Position numbers and translations under genes: made by a program. DNA of 64,000 nucleotides from contig JADNYV010000083.1 in NCBI GenBank assembly GCA_015501055.1, forward strand, positions 62,001-126,000, given 5' to 3'. A model generated the notes under the pieces. It was not told where the DNA came from. It searched no databases and saw only the letters and a list, made by a program, of their open reading frames with translations. Shown one piece after another: positions 29,988-39,950 of this stretch. This stretch comes from Mucidula mucida. Taxonomy: Eukaryota > Basidiomycota > Agaricomycetes > Agaricales > Physalacriaceae. Position 1 is the stretch's first letter; every line of letters starts with the position of its first letter.

Positions 29988-32060
29988 ATATGCACATTGA
30001 AAGACGGTTTATTGAACCTTGATATATGTTTGTTTTTTGACGTCGATCTTCATCGCACTGTACTCTATGTTGTCCATGTAAGTAATTATTGTATGTATTC
30101 TGTACAGTGTATGCGACGCTCTGGTCAGCGATCATCAGTATTTGTAAACACACACGAAAAGCAGATGAAGGTGACGTTTTGATGAATGAGGAGTCTGCTG
30201 TTGGCATAGTTCAAAGCATCTCAACGAGCGAAGACTGACGATCTACGTCACTTCAAATTGCAAGTTAGGTACAGAGCAAGATTGAACCTGTCAAGGACGC
30301 TTGTGGCGTTGCACGGCAAATGGAATGTACACCTGCAAAGCCATCCTTACATACAGCTTATTTCGAGGACATTCCAGTAATATCTGATCCTTATTCCTAC
30401 ACATCTACCTAGACGAAATGGCTTTTCTCTCATCCACATCCTTGAAGCGAACTAGTATAAACGGACATTTGGATTGAGATGAGGTGATATTGATAGTATG
30501 TATATGGTCCTACTCTATACTAAGAGCACAATCGATATCCACTTTTAGCGCGGTGTGGAGAGGGAGTGGTGAGCATATCGGAAACAATCGGGCGCGAATT
30601 TAGCTCATCATCGGTTAAATGACTTTGACAATGAACATATGACGACGAAAGGTCGCGTCTGTTTCCCGGAAAACATATCGCCGTACATCGCCAATCTGAC
30701 ATCTCTATCCTAGACGCATCTGTTCCGTGTGGGTTATAGTCAACGCCACTAGCAACGGCAACCCCGCGATGTAAGTAGTAGCCTTCAAGTAAATCCTCCG
30801 AACACGAAGCTACTCCAAGCGGGAGTACTCTGGGGCGGACAATTTTCGGTGTGCGCGTAGTCCTAGTGTAGCGGGCAGAACCCAAAGCGTGCGAGATCGG
30901 GTAACCGAAGCGGACAGCCCGAAGGATGGAAGATCTCAAGGAACAAAATGGAAGATGCGAGTGGAAGACACGCGACACTCGAATCAGTATGGCAGTGCGA
31001 CCAGAAATCAGAACGACTCTCCCCGACAAGCGCCATATGTACAGCTGTGTCCTGCTGTAGAGATAAGATCATAAGTGTGGTCGCCGAATTCGCACTCGGT
31101 GATGTGATGCGATGCGACTCGGACCGTCAATGTTTCGCCGGGTTGCCAGTAAGTAATGGACGGTGACATCCCCGTTGCCGCCCATATCCGTGAAAGAGTA
31201 CCGGGTAAAAGCGCACACCAAACCGTGCGTGCGTTTCTATAGGCCGATTCGCACACCTGGGAACGCACAGGCTCTCCGCAGGACGGACGTGGTGCTGTAG
31301 CCTGCACAGGGAGAAATGAAGGGTGCTACCCTGAAATCGTTTAACTACGAGGACAAAGAGGCGATGGAAAGCATTACCGAGGCGATGTGTGCAGGGTCCC
31401 TTTCCGGATATGGAAAGTGATGATGATATCTTTTTCGGAGTGAGCACATCTGTCCGAGGAACGAGGGAGAGGATGATTGAAAGGGTATGTGCAGGAAAGC
31501 TAAGTGGATGACACGAATAAGTCGAAGAGATTGTTAATTGGTTGGTGATTAATGATAAATAAAAAGCTGATTACGATCTAAAGTGGATAGCCTACCCAGC
31601 TCGGATTGAATTGAAACCCTATCGCAGCGCTTTGGGATAGCTGCCGAAAGAGGTCGGTCGCACATAGTACATACATACGTGATGTCAAGCTACTACGGGC
31701 AGCGGCGTGTCTGCGGTTTGCTCGCAACTGTGATATTAATATTGAATGGATCAAACCTTGGTTTGGGGGAATTGGATGAAGGGGAGGGCACGAACACGGT
31801 GAATGACGGGAACGGGCAGAATGGGAGGAGGAGAACGCGTCCGTGCCCGATGTGGGTTTGACTCGTCAGCGGCACAACGGAATCCGAGTCGTCTTCCGAG
31901 TCGAGGGAAGTGTTGCCGAGCGTTACAAGTGGGGTAATGCGTAGCCGCGGCACCGGATCGGGTAATGGTGGGTGACTCGTAAGAACGATGTCAGCGCCTG
32001 CCATAAGCCACCCCGGCCTTTCTCCTCCATTTCGGGACTACTGACTGCAAGCCTTTTCTT
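29988..32060. other. Intergenic region, no gene recognised
   Basis: About 2 kb separates the AT-hook gene from the cyclin pair. Open frames of 60-169 codons on both strands (the longest 30520-31029, minus) have no domain, no splice support and ordinary composition. I saw no match to repeats A-G. Confidence 0.35.
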
Positions 32061-32067
32061 TATATAG
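32061..32067 (+). promoter_or_regulatory. TATA box of cyclin gene 1
   Basis: TATATAG lies 50 bp upstream of the cyclin ATG at 32118. Confidence 0.55.
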
Positions 32068-32117
32068 TGCGCTATGCTACCCGCAGTTCCCCAATCTGTT
32101 TTCCCTCCCCTCGAACA

Positions 32118-33149
32118 ATGGACTATCCAATGGACTCCCCTGCCTCTTCCAGCTCATCATCATCATCCAACAGCAGCAGCAGCTCCTCCATCCATCCCGC
32201 ATCGCTAACGGATGTGGCCACACTCGATCCTGCTGTACTGCAGATGGTCGACCTGAAAATTACACGCCCAGTCATAGGTATGCAGAGCCCTCCTTTCCAG
32301 GTTTTCCGAGACTGACACTCGTCTCAGATTACCTCGTCGACTGTGTTTCGGATACCGTGGACTTTGCTATGGGCCGCCCCACTCCGACCTTTACTCGTGG
32401 CCGCACACCCTCGCGCCGCAACGAGCACCCCAAGTTTACCGCATTCGCTACCAACGTCCTTTCACGGGCAGAGGTCACCATGCCCACCCTCCTCGTCGCG
32501 CTCGTATACGTCGATCGGGCCAAGCCACACCTGCACATCGCCCTGGAAGAGTGGGCTTTAGAACGAGTATTCCTCGGTGCATTGATCATCGCATCAAAGG
32601 TATGTCGCCCATTATCCGGCTCTTTTTCTCATGCACACATGCTCATGTCCCCTTTCCCAGTATCTCAACGATTCCACGTTGAAAAACGTCCACTGGGCTA
32701 TCTGCACGGGTGTATTTGGAAAGCGTGACATTGGCCGGATCGAGCGCGAGTTTCTCGATGTGCTCGATTTCGAGCTGTCCGTGACGGACGCGGACCTCAT
32801 GAGCCATCACGATGGGCTGTTGAGTGCTGTATTCCCTGCGTCATCACCGCCACCGCGTCCATCGCCCATCGCACGTCCCACAGCCACGGTGTCCAAGCGC
32901 CATCGTCACCACCACCACTCCTCCTCATCCATCCCCGCACTCGAGCCCTCGAGCCCGACGTCGTCTGATGGCACGTCATCCCCTCAAACGCCATCAACGT
33001 TGCACGAGTCGTCTCCCGAGTCGATACCAAGGGTCAAACCCATACCCTCGAAACACCACGGCACTTTCCACGATCTTATCAAAGCATTCCCACTTCCACT
33101 TCCTCACCGCTCACATACGCGGTATCCTTCCGTGCGGGTGCAGACATAG
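32118..33149 (+). CDS. Pho80/PCL-type cyclin, copy 1 (306 aa)
   Basis: Partner of a Pho85/Cdk5-like kinase; such cyclins link nutrient state and cell-cycle entry in fungi. Exons 32118-32277, 32328-32599 and 32661-33149. The N-terminus is a poly-Ser tract. The cyclin box runs over residues about 45-190: DYLVDCVSDTVDFAM, HPKFTAFATNVLSRAEVTMPTLLVALVYVDR, WALERVFLGALIIASK, YLNDSTLKNVHWA and FGKRDIGRIEREFLDVLDFEL. The C-terminal tail is Ser/Pro-rich with several SP/TP sites and is probably phosphorylated. ATG 32118 was chosen over upstream in-frame codons because it follows the TATA box and matches the start of the second copy (MDYPM). Intron positions and phases match those of the tandem paralogue at 34844. 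Confidence 0.93.
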
Positions 33150-34776
33150 CCTTCATTCCTTCTTCGCATATATCACCCCTTTCGAGCTTTCACACATTCT
33201 CACACACACACACACCAAAATGCTTTGATTTCGCATTGTTGCCCATCTGTATATCATGACCACCCTTTGCATATCTATTTTTCTTATGATACACCTTCGA
33301 ATGTCAAGCCATTAGGGCTGACAGCACACCGAACACAATGAATCATCAGTCGGTTATCACCAAACCATCGTGTCTTGAGTCGCGTCAATGAATTTCCAAT
33401 GGATGTTGTTGTGTCATACCTCTGCCGGGAGAGTCATCACGATTGACAAAGAATGTCTTCCCCCCCCTCCGATTCCGTGAGTCATGGATGTGTGTTTTCC
33501 GGATTATTCGTGTGTCTTCGTCATGATTAGAATAATGCCTTGTGCGCATAATTCGGGGGCGTCCTCGGAGCATGACAACTACCATGACTCACGACCGGAA
33601 CGCGTTATGACTGATCCTCGTTTTACTGTAATAATGCCCTAATCCACCGGACACGAAAAAACCGTGTGCCACGGACAAAAAGCGAGGTTCGGGGGCCTCT
33701 CCACGCTCTTCGGTCTGCGCATGGCAGTGTGTACATCGACTGTGCGTGCCGCGGGAGATTGCTGCGTATCCTGCTCCCGGATCTGCGCATCCGTTTGAGT
33801 CTTTGAGAAGCCATTTTTGGTTCGCGATTCAGCGCGTCACTGTTGCTCCGTTTTATCCGTAGCCAATCATTATCATCGGAGAATTTGTGGGCTGTGCACT
33901 TTTGGTTCCTGGAGTACTTGACAATGATTGGCTGACGCGCGCTTCTGGCATTCAACGTCTTCGTCTACGAGTGCTTGTTTCTTTCTCCTTTGTCTTCTAG
34001 AAGAATTCAATTTTAGGAGACAAGGGCTATGGACCAGCCTGAATGTGGTGAAACTGAAAAAATGAGGGCGCACTCGGTTTAAGTAATCGCAGTTGCGACC
34101 GTCTTAGCTTCGCAGGGGGGGGGGGACCCTTGAATATATCAAAACGCCAGTGCAACAGATGTACAGTACATGCATAAATCGGTGTGGAAACACGCAAGGT
34201 TGACACGCCTATCGCACATCTAGGCGCGTGCACACACGTTGACACTACGAGGGATCCATCCTTGATTGCGACACGGTGCTCGGATATGGCATCCTAAATG
34301 CATTGCGCACTTTTGATGGACCCGGATAGCTAAGTAGGATTAATTTAAACCGTCAGCGATGACTTGGGTCTTGGAAGGACTGGCTGACATCGATTGCATC
34401 GGAGCTCTGGTGCTGCCAAGAATACAAGACAGCGCACGGAAGGTTAGATCCTCGATTAGTGGATCCTGATTTAATGATTAGTATATACTATGCGGATCCT
34501 CCAATGGCTGGTCTCGAGTGTAAGTGAGCGCTTGTCATATCCTCATTTTAAAGCGGAGGGGATCTTGTCCATCTTCACGATATAAGCCTGGGCTTGTTCG
34601 CTATCGAGCCTCGTCTCCGTGCTATACGCGACTCGGAGACTCCGCTCCGAGTCTAGATCGAGATTCAGCCAATGCTGTGATCGATGCCTCTATTGGTCAA
34701 ACCACATCGTCGTCGCTGTCTAATACACCCGATCTAGAACAGCTTTTCATTTTCCATTCTTGGCCGCACGGCAGTT
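33150..34776. other. Spacer between the two cyclin genes
   Basis: No gene is seen in 1.6 kb. The stretch has an 11-base G run (34115-34125) and short frames without domains. Confidence 0.35.
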
Positions 34777-34782
34777 TATAAA
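34777..34782 (+). promoter_or_regulatory. TATA box of cyclin gene 2
   Basis: TATAAA lies 61 bp upstream of the ATG at 34844, a spacing similar to that of the first cyclin. Confidence 0.6.
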
Positions 34783-34843
34783 GGACCCAAGATGGTTCCG
34801 TTACTTCCCCTAGGCTTCCCCGCATTACTCGCTGACAACCGAC

Positions 34844-35800
34844 ATGGACTACCCAATGTTCTCCCCGTACACACCAGAGGCATCGACCTCGACCTCGGCC
34901 TCGTCGATCCACCATGCATCCTTCGTCGATCCATCGACACATAGTCCGGTTCTCATGCAGATGCTGGACCTGCCAATGTCGGAATCTGTCATAGGTGTGT
35001 GCGCTTCCTCTTTTTGCGCTATGAGCCACCCTCAACCATTGGGCAGATTATCTTGTGGAATGCGTCGCCGACACTGTCGAGTTCGCTCTCAACAACCCCC
35101 ATCCATCCTACTCTCGCGGCCGCACACAAATGCGGCGTCAGAAGCACCCCAAATTCACAGAGTTCGCCACAAACGTCTTGAGACGCTCCGAGACTACGAC
35201 GGCTGTTCTTCTGACCTCTCTTGTCTACATAGACAGGTCCAAGTGTCACCTGCAAATAGCGCACAATGAGTGGGCCATGGAGCGGGTCTTCCTCGGTGCA
35301 CTGATCCTCGCGTCAAAGGTATGTCGGCATCACCTACATCATCTTTACGTTCCTGATCACCCCCCCTTTAGTACCTCAACGACTCCACCTTGAAGAACGT
35401 CCATTGGGCCACATGCACCGGTGTGTTCGGAAAGCGCGACATTGGACGTGTCGAGCGCGAGTTTCTCGACGTTTTGGATTTCGAGCTTCACGTCAGCGAA
35501 GCCGATCTCTTGGTGCATCATCGTCTCCTGACCTACCGGTCACACTCGCGGTCTCCCTCCCCCCCGTCGCGGAACGTGCGTCCGCGGCATCATATACGAC
35601 ACGCGTCGTCATCATCAATATCATTGTGCGTTCCTGCGCTTGTGCCGTCCAGTCCATCCTCGTCGGACGACGCGCCGTCACCCAAAACGCCGGAGTTGGA
35701 GTACATGCCACCTAAGACAACGGGGAAACGGCGGCCGTTTCACGTCAAGTCTATCCCAGTGCCCTTGCCGCACAGACGACGCGGCGCGCTAGTTCAGTAA
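34844..35800 (+). CDS. Pho80/PCL-type cyclin, copy 2 (283 aa)
   Basis: Tandem paralogue of the gene at 32118. Exons 34844-34994, 35047-35318 and 35372-35800; exon 2 has exactly the same length (272 nt) as in copy 1. The cyclin box reads DYLVECVADTVEFAL, HPKFTEFATNVLRRSETTTAVLLTSLVYIDR, WAMERVFLGALILASK, YLNDSTLKNVHWA and FGKRDIGRVEREFLDVLDFEL. The N- and C-terminal tails have diverged far more than the box; the tail is shorter but still Ser/Pro-rich. Both genes look intact, so they may have separate expression or targets. The MDYPM start is shared. Confidence 0.93.
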
Positions 35801-36224
35801 TCATAAAACGCCCTTGATCATCATCCCGCTGCCAATGCTCTTATCGCTTTCGCATCGTTTTATTCTTATTCGTTATTTTCCGCCACTATTTATCAAGGCT
35901 GTTATATTTGTATTTTTACCGTGTACTTTTTACTCATCGCAGCTTCTCCCGCTAGCCAGATTTACGTGTTGTTGATATCTAGTAGTTCTTCATCATCATA
36001 TGTCGCACACCGCCTCTCCTTGGAACGGAATCAGAATGCCAGACAGCTTGTCGACTCAGACCGACGTATGCGGGTATTCTTAGCATTAGCAACTGTCGAT
36101 CTATAGTAAATTCGCCCGAGAACGCCACCCGGTTATCTATCGCATATATCCTCCATACTCGCGGTTATCTGCAACCCGACCTCCATCATCACTATATGAT
36201 GAACAACTTGAACCTCTGCTTCAT
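35801..36224. other. 3' flank of cyclin 2
   Basis: T-rich and AT-rich sequence without a credible gene; it ends where inverted repeat 1 begins. Confidence 0.4.
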
Positions 36225-36445
36225 GATCAGCAACCCCGTTTCGTTGAGGAGAGAAGGGAAGTCACTGTATGTTTCGCCGCTAGACACGGTTGTTCCAGTT
36301 GGCCCTCTCTTCTTCGGAGCTTGAGTGGCGGGACAGGGGCATTCCTCGATCGGGAGAGGTCAAAGCGTGCTCGATGCTGACAATGGAATTCCGGAGTTCT
36401 TGTTTTTCTTCCTGACATGAAATAGCTGGATGGACATTCTGCGCC

Positions 36446-36526
36446 ACAACCGTAGCTCAGCTCGTAGAGCACAAGCACTAAACTCTGATCTTGCCTTGGA
36501 TGCCTGTTCAAGTCAGGCCGGTTGTC
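36446..36526 (+). repeat. tRNA-like unit, best copy
   Basis: Perfect 7-bp acceptor (ACAACCG with CGGTTGT), D-arm GCTC/GAGC, and perfect T-arm GCCTG-TTCAAGT-CAGGC. The anticodon region (36472-36498) can only form CAAG/CTTG around a 19-nt loop and has no U33, even allowing a 12-nt intron. A and B boxes are intact, so Pol III transcription is possible. Flanks are shared with other F copies. Confidence 0.65.
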
Positions 36527-38799
36527 TTAGCTTTGAGGTTTTCGACGAGACAGGTCAGGTAAACATAAACTTGCACTTGAAATCTGACTTGTCACTTTAC
36601 GCGTCTAGTTCAGAATTATAAATGCAAGGCAGCAAAATGAGGGAAACTTTGAGTTCTACAGACTTAATGCTGTACTCTAATTTGGGAAAGCTGGTACTCA
36701 TGAATGGGATACTCAAAGGTAACAAAAGTGAACCAAGCCCAAGTCGATAAAAGTAGTAAGTATGCAGCGGCCAATAACAATGGTTGAGTTCTAATATTGG
36801 CACAGTCTCGCCGGACTCAACATCTCAACCCGTCCGTTTCCCATTCGTCCGCCTAGTGCCAAGAAGCCTTCCGTCCCACCCTTGACCTGGACGAGAACAC
36901 CCTCCATCGACGAATGAAATGCAAGGATAGCGCCGGTATGAATACACCAGATCCACATCATCCGACGCCTCCAGGCTCAGAATAAACCCGCACCGTCGAA
37001 GGCGAGCGTATCTGAATGAAGCGCTGCCAGCAGGTGGAGCTCTCTGGCACGGGAAAGCGCGGCTGGAACGGATGCCGTTCGACGCGAATGTTGTTCCACT
37101 GGCGCAGCTGGTCGCTCGAGTCCCAATCTACGGCAGCTCAAATGGGACACACAGTCGCTGGGTGGGGTAATGTGCGGTGTGCCTCCGTTTGATAGCTGCG
37201 CTGTAAAGGTGGGTGAGCGAATAATACACTGAACGCAAACAGATTCTTACCTTGCATTGTGGTAACCGTATACGTCATTAATCTCCCAAGTAGCATATCG
37301 CGGGAGCCAAGATTGTAATCGTCGCGTCGATGGGACAGCATATTCGCCAAGTAGACGATACGAGTAGTGTCTACCACCATGATTGTAAGCTAATCGATCA
37401 AAGTGATAGGCTCATACTCACCGGTCCTGATGATTACGAAAATCCGTAGACGCCGACTGCCACTTCCTGCGACAAAGAAAAGATGTCCCGGAACTGCTGC
37501 GCCAGCCAGCTAACCCAATAAACAAGATAGTGCATGCGATACTCATTGATAGCCTTCATCGGAACACCATCCTCTCTCAGAGCCTTCCCAATCGCACTGG
37601 TCGACACTTGAATGGTACACAGGAGAGCTGCGTACCTCCGTCGCGCTCCACACCTTGGAATCTTGTCATCCGAGATGCCCATGCACCACCTAAACTCGGA
37701 CATCCGCCGATCCTGATCCTCCTCTTAGACGTCTTGCCGCGTCATGAACTTCTGCAGCACGAACGGGAATCCTGCCGGTAGGCGCAGAGAGACCCGCGCT
37801 CGGAAAGCATCCGCAGTCCCTCCCTTGATTTGGCGCTTTGGCTGGATCGACGAACGAGAACATGTCATAATAACCTTGGATGGAGGGAATGTGTTTGACG
37901 GTGAGAGGTAAACACACCGGGGTGAGCATCGAGAACCACTTGATATCGAAGGGCATGCGAGGGCGTGTCGCCATCTGGCGGCTAGGCATGCTTCGGCATA
38001 CGAAACGGTAGACTATTGAATGGGTTGGGCTTGGAGCCGGGAGAGTAGGGTGTCCAAGGGCTATGAGAGGCCCGAGTGCTACGGCGTTCTGGAAACGCTG
38101 TGAGACAAGATTGTCGCGTGGATATCTTGGACGGCACACCGGCTGTCGACTGAAAAGTTGAAGCGTAAAGGCGTATATCGGGTCTTGATAGCCATGGGCT
38201 GTGGCGTGCGTGCGATCGCTAGCGCGTTAGATTATGTGATGTCGAAGGGATAGAAGGTAGGGCGGGCCGCGACGGATATGATAGGTGGCAAGTATGGTTA
38301 CTCATCGGACTGTAGATGTCGATGGGGCGAGAAAATTAGACGCTAACCACCAGCACTGACTGATGTGGCAGTAGGACTCGTTCGATGCTCGCTCGGACCG
38401 CGCCGGAAATGTTTGAAAAGCCAAGAAAAGCCAAGAGGGTGAGCTAGGACGTCCCTAACAAGATCTCGAATAAGGACTTTTGAAAAGGATAGGCAGACAG
38501 GAAATGTATCGAGGATTGGGGCGCTGAACAGTTCGCGTGGGCATGTTTACTGCCCTAATAGGTATAGTAGAGTAGGTATCAATCGGCGGAACCTTGCGTC
38601 ACGAGTTAGCAAGATCAAGACGACAATAACCAGACTGCTCACCATCGCTTTATCCCAAACCGACACCCATACGAGAATGGCTCCCACTGAATCAGACTTC
38701 TCCCGCTCGTGCCCATCTCTCTTCCTTCCCGCCCCGAACGATCCATCGCGTGCGAACTAGCGTCGTTCACCCTCCGATCTGGGGGGTAGACCTTGGAAA

Positions 38800-39036
38800 G
38801 TGAAGTGTACAGGCAGCCACTGGGGATCAGAGTTCAGTATTGGCGACAGGCCGGACTTGGAAACACTTCTAGCGGGGACTGCCGTGTACACAATACAGGC
38901 GCCTAAGGACGCGGTGGACTCGTCCGCTGGAACCGCGAAGGTGCGTAAAGAGTATAGCGCGCTGAAAATAACAGTTTCTGGAGCTGACGAGGCTGTCTTG
39001 GCATTCGTAGATCACTTCGAGGTCGGCAGGGCGTAG
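38800..39036 (+). pseudogene. Coding-like frame inside repeat F, unknown family
   Basis: A 78-codon frame (GDRPDLETLLAGTAVYTI ... VSGADEAVLAFVDHF) has protein-like composition. An in-frame ATG upstream at 38677 (MAPTESDFSR) is separated from it by a TAG at 38758. The left-arm counterpart (23180-23380, minus) is frame-broken. It is probably the 3' end of a decayed gene with an intron. Family not recognised. Confidence 0.35.
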
Positions 39037-39219
39037 TCGATGCGGCATTGGAGTATAAACTGGCGGTGTGGTTCGACTGCCGTTTCTAATTGGCCAAAAA
39101 GGGGAGGGAGGAAGGACGGTACATTCTTTTCGTTATCCCGACGATGAGCATGCCTAAAATGGAAACTTCCACCCGAGCACCTGTGTCTTTTGTGAGCTGT
39201 GGAAACGAACCAACTCGAA

Positions 39220-39950
39220 AGGACACGAACCTGGCGTTTTTGTAGAAACGGTCTCGATAGTTTGCCCATGTTTTCGCCCAATAAGCCTAGCATTGTACCG
39301 CCATCCATATGTTTCCCTTGGAGTCCATCGCAAGATTAAAATCAGATCCCCGAGTTGATATCGCGTATCCGATTGATCTTTAGCAAGGCAGGCATCGCGA
39401 TGCAACGATTGGCGAGGGAAAAACTCCCGGTTTCGCGGTGCTGTGGGACGCGCACCAAAGTGGAATTTCTCCCAAGCGCATGTCGAAGACGTGCGATGGC
39501 GAACGTTAGAGCAGACTCCGACCTGAAAATCCGGAGGTGGTCTTGACAGATCGCAATCTGTTTTCAAAACGTATGATTAGCCCAAAGCATGGCGGAGTGT
39601 GAGCCAAAAAGACGCACCATCTCTTTCGCGTTTACGTCTCCAAACAGTTCAAAGTAGGGGGAGGTTTGTGCGTTTCCGATGACACGCTTCGAATTGGATA
39701 ACATTGGATGAATGAAGATAAAGTGTCGGCGTGGCCGCGTTTGGGATTCCACTGCGAAATCGTAGTTGCATCGTTGTCTACGCAGAAAACCGTTAGAAAG
39801 GAGATTTGAGATCAAGCACAAGCTCAAACGCACCGCCAAACAACCTTTCCTCAGAACAATCTCCGTCGCCCAGCTGATATGAACGTTTGCAGTATTCTTC
39901 TACATGACCATGCCATGCTTTCGATATCGCAGAACGTCAACAGAAAAGCT
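39220..39950 (-). pseudogene. GH31 relic, right arm (uninterrupted site)
   Basis: Minus-strand counterpart of 11548-12007 plus 22774-23000. The first intron and the second (with aaaacag acceptor) are present. The exon before it reads PHFELFGDVNAKEM. Downstream frames are broken. At about 39435 the sequence runs straight through the point where the left arm holds the retrotransposon (gcgaaaccgggagttttt), so this is the pre-insertion state. Confidence 0.7.

Larger units (their letters stand above)
36225..39290 (-). repeat. Inverted repeat 1, right arm, block F
   Basis: Reverse complement of 22920-26215. It includes the tRNA-like unit (36446), the coding-like minus frame 37434-37703 (IGKALREDGVPMKAINEY, MHYLVYW), a minus frame at 37690-38139 matching 23993-24540, and the plus frame at 38800-39036. 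No gene is intact. It is joined to block D with no retrotransposon between them. Confidence 0.8.

Noticed and set aside
30520..31029. 169-codon minus-strand ORF as a gene
   Set aside because: No domain, no splice or promoter support, and overlapping frames of similar length on the other strand.
34115..34125. 11-base G run as a G-quadruplex or regulatory site
   Set aside because: A single uninterrupted run without neighbouring G tracts; more likely slippage or a sequencing-prone homopolymer.
36446..36526. Functional tRNA gene
   Set aside because: The anticodon arm cannot form a normal 5+7+5 structure and lacks U33; the unit recurs within repeats.
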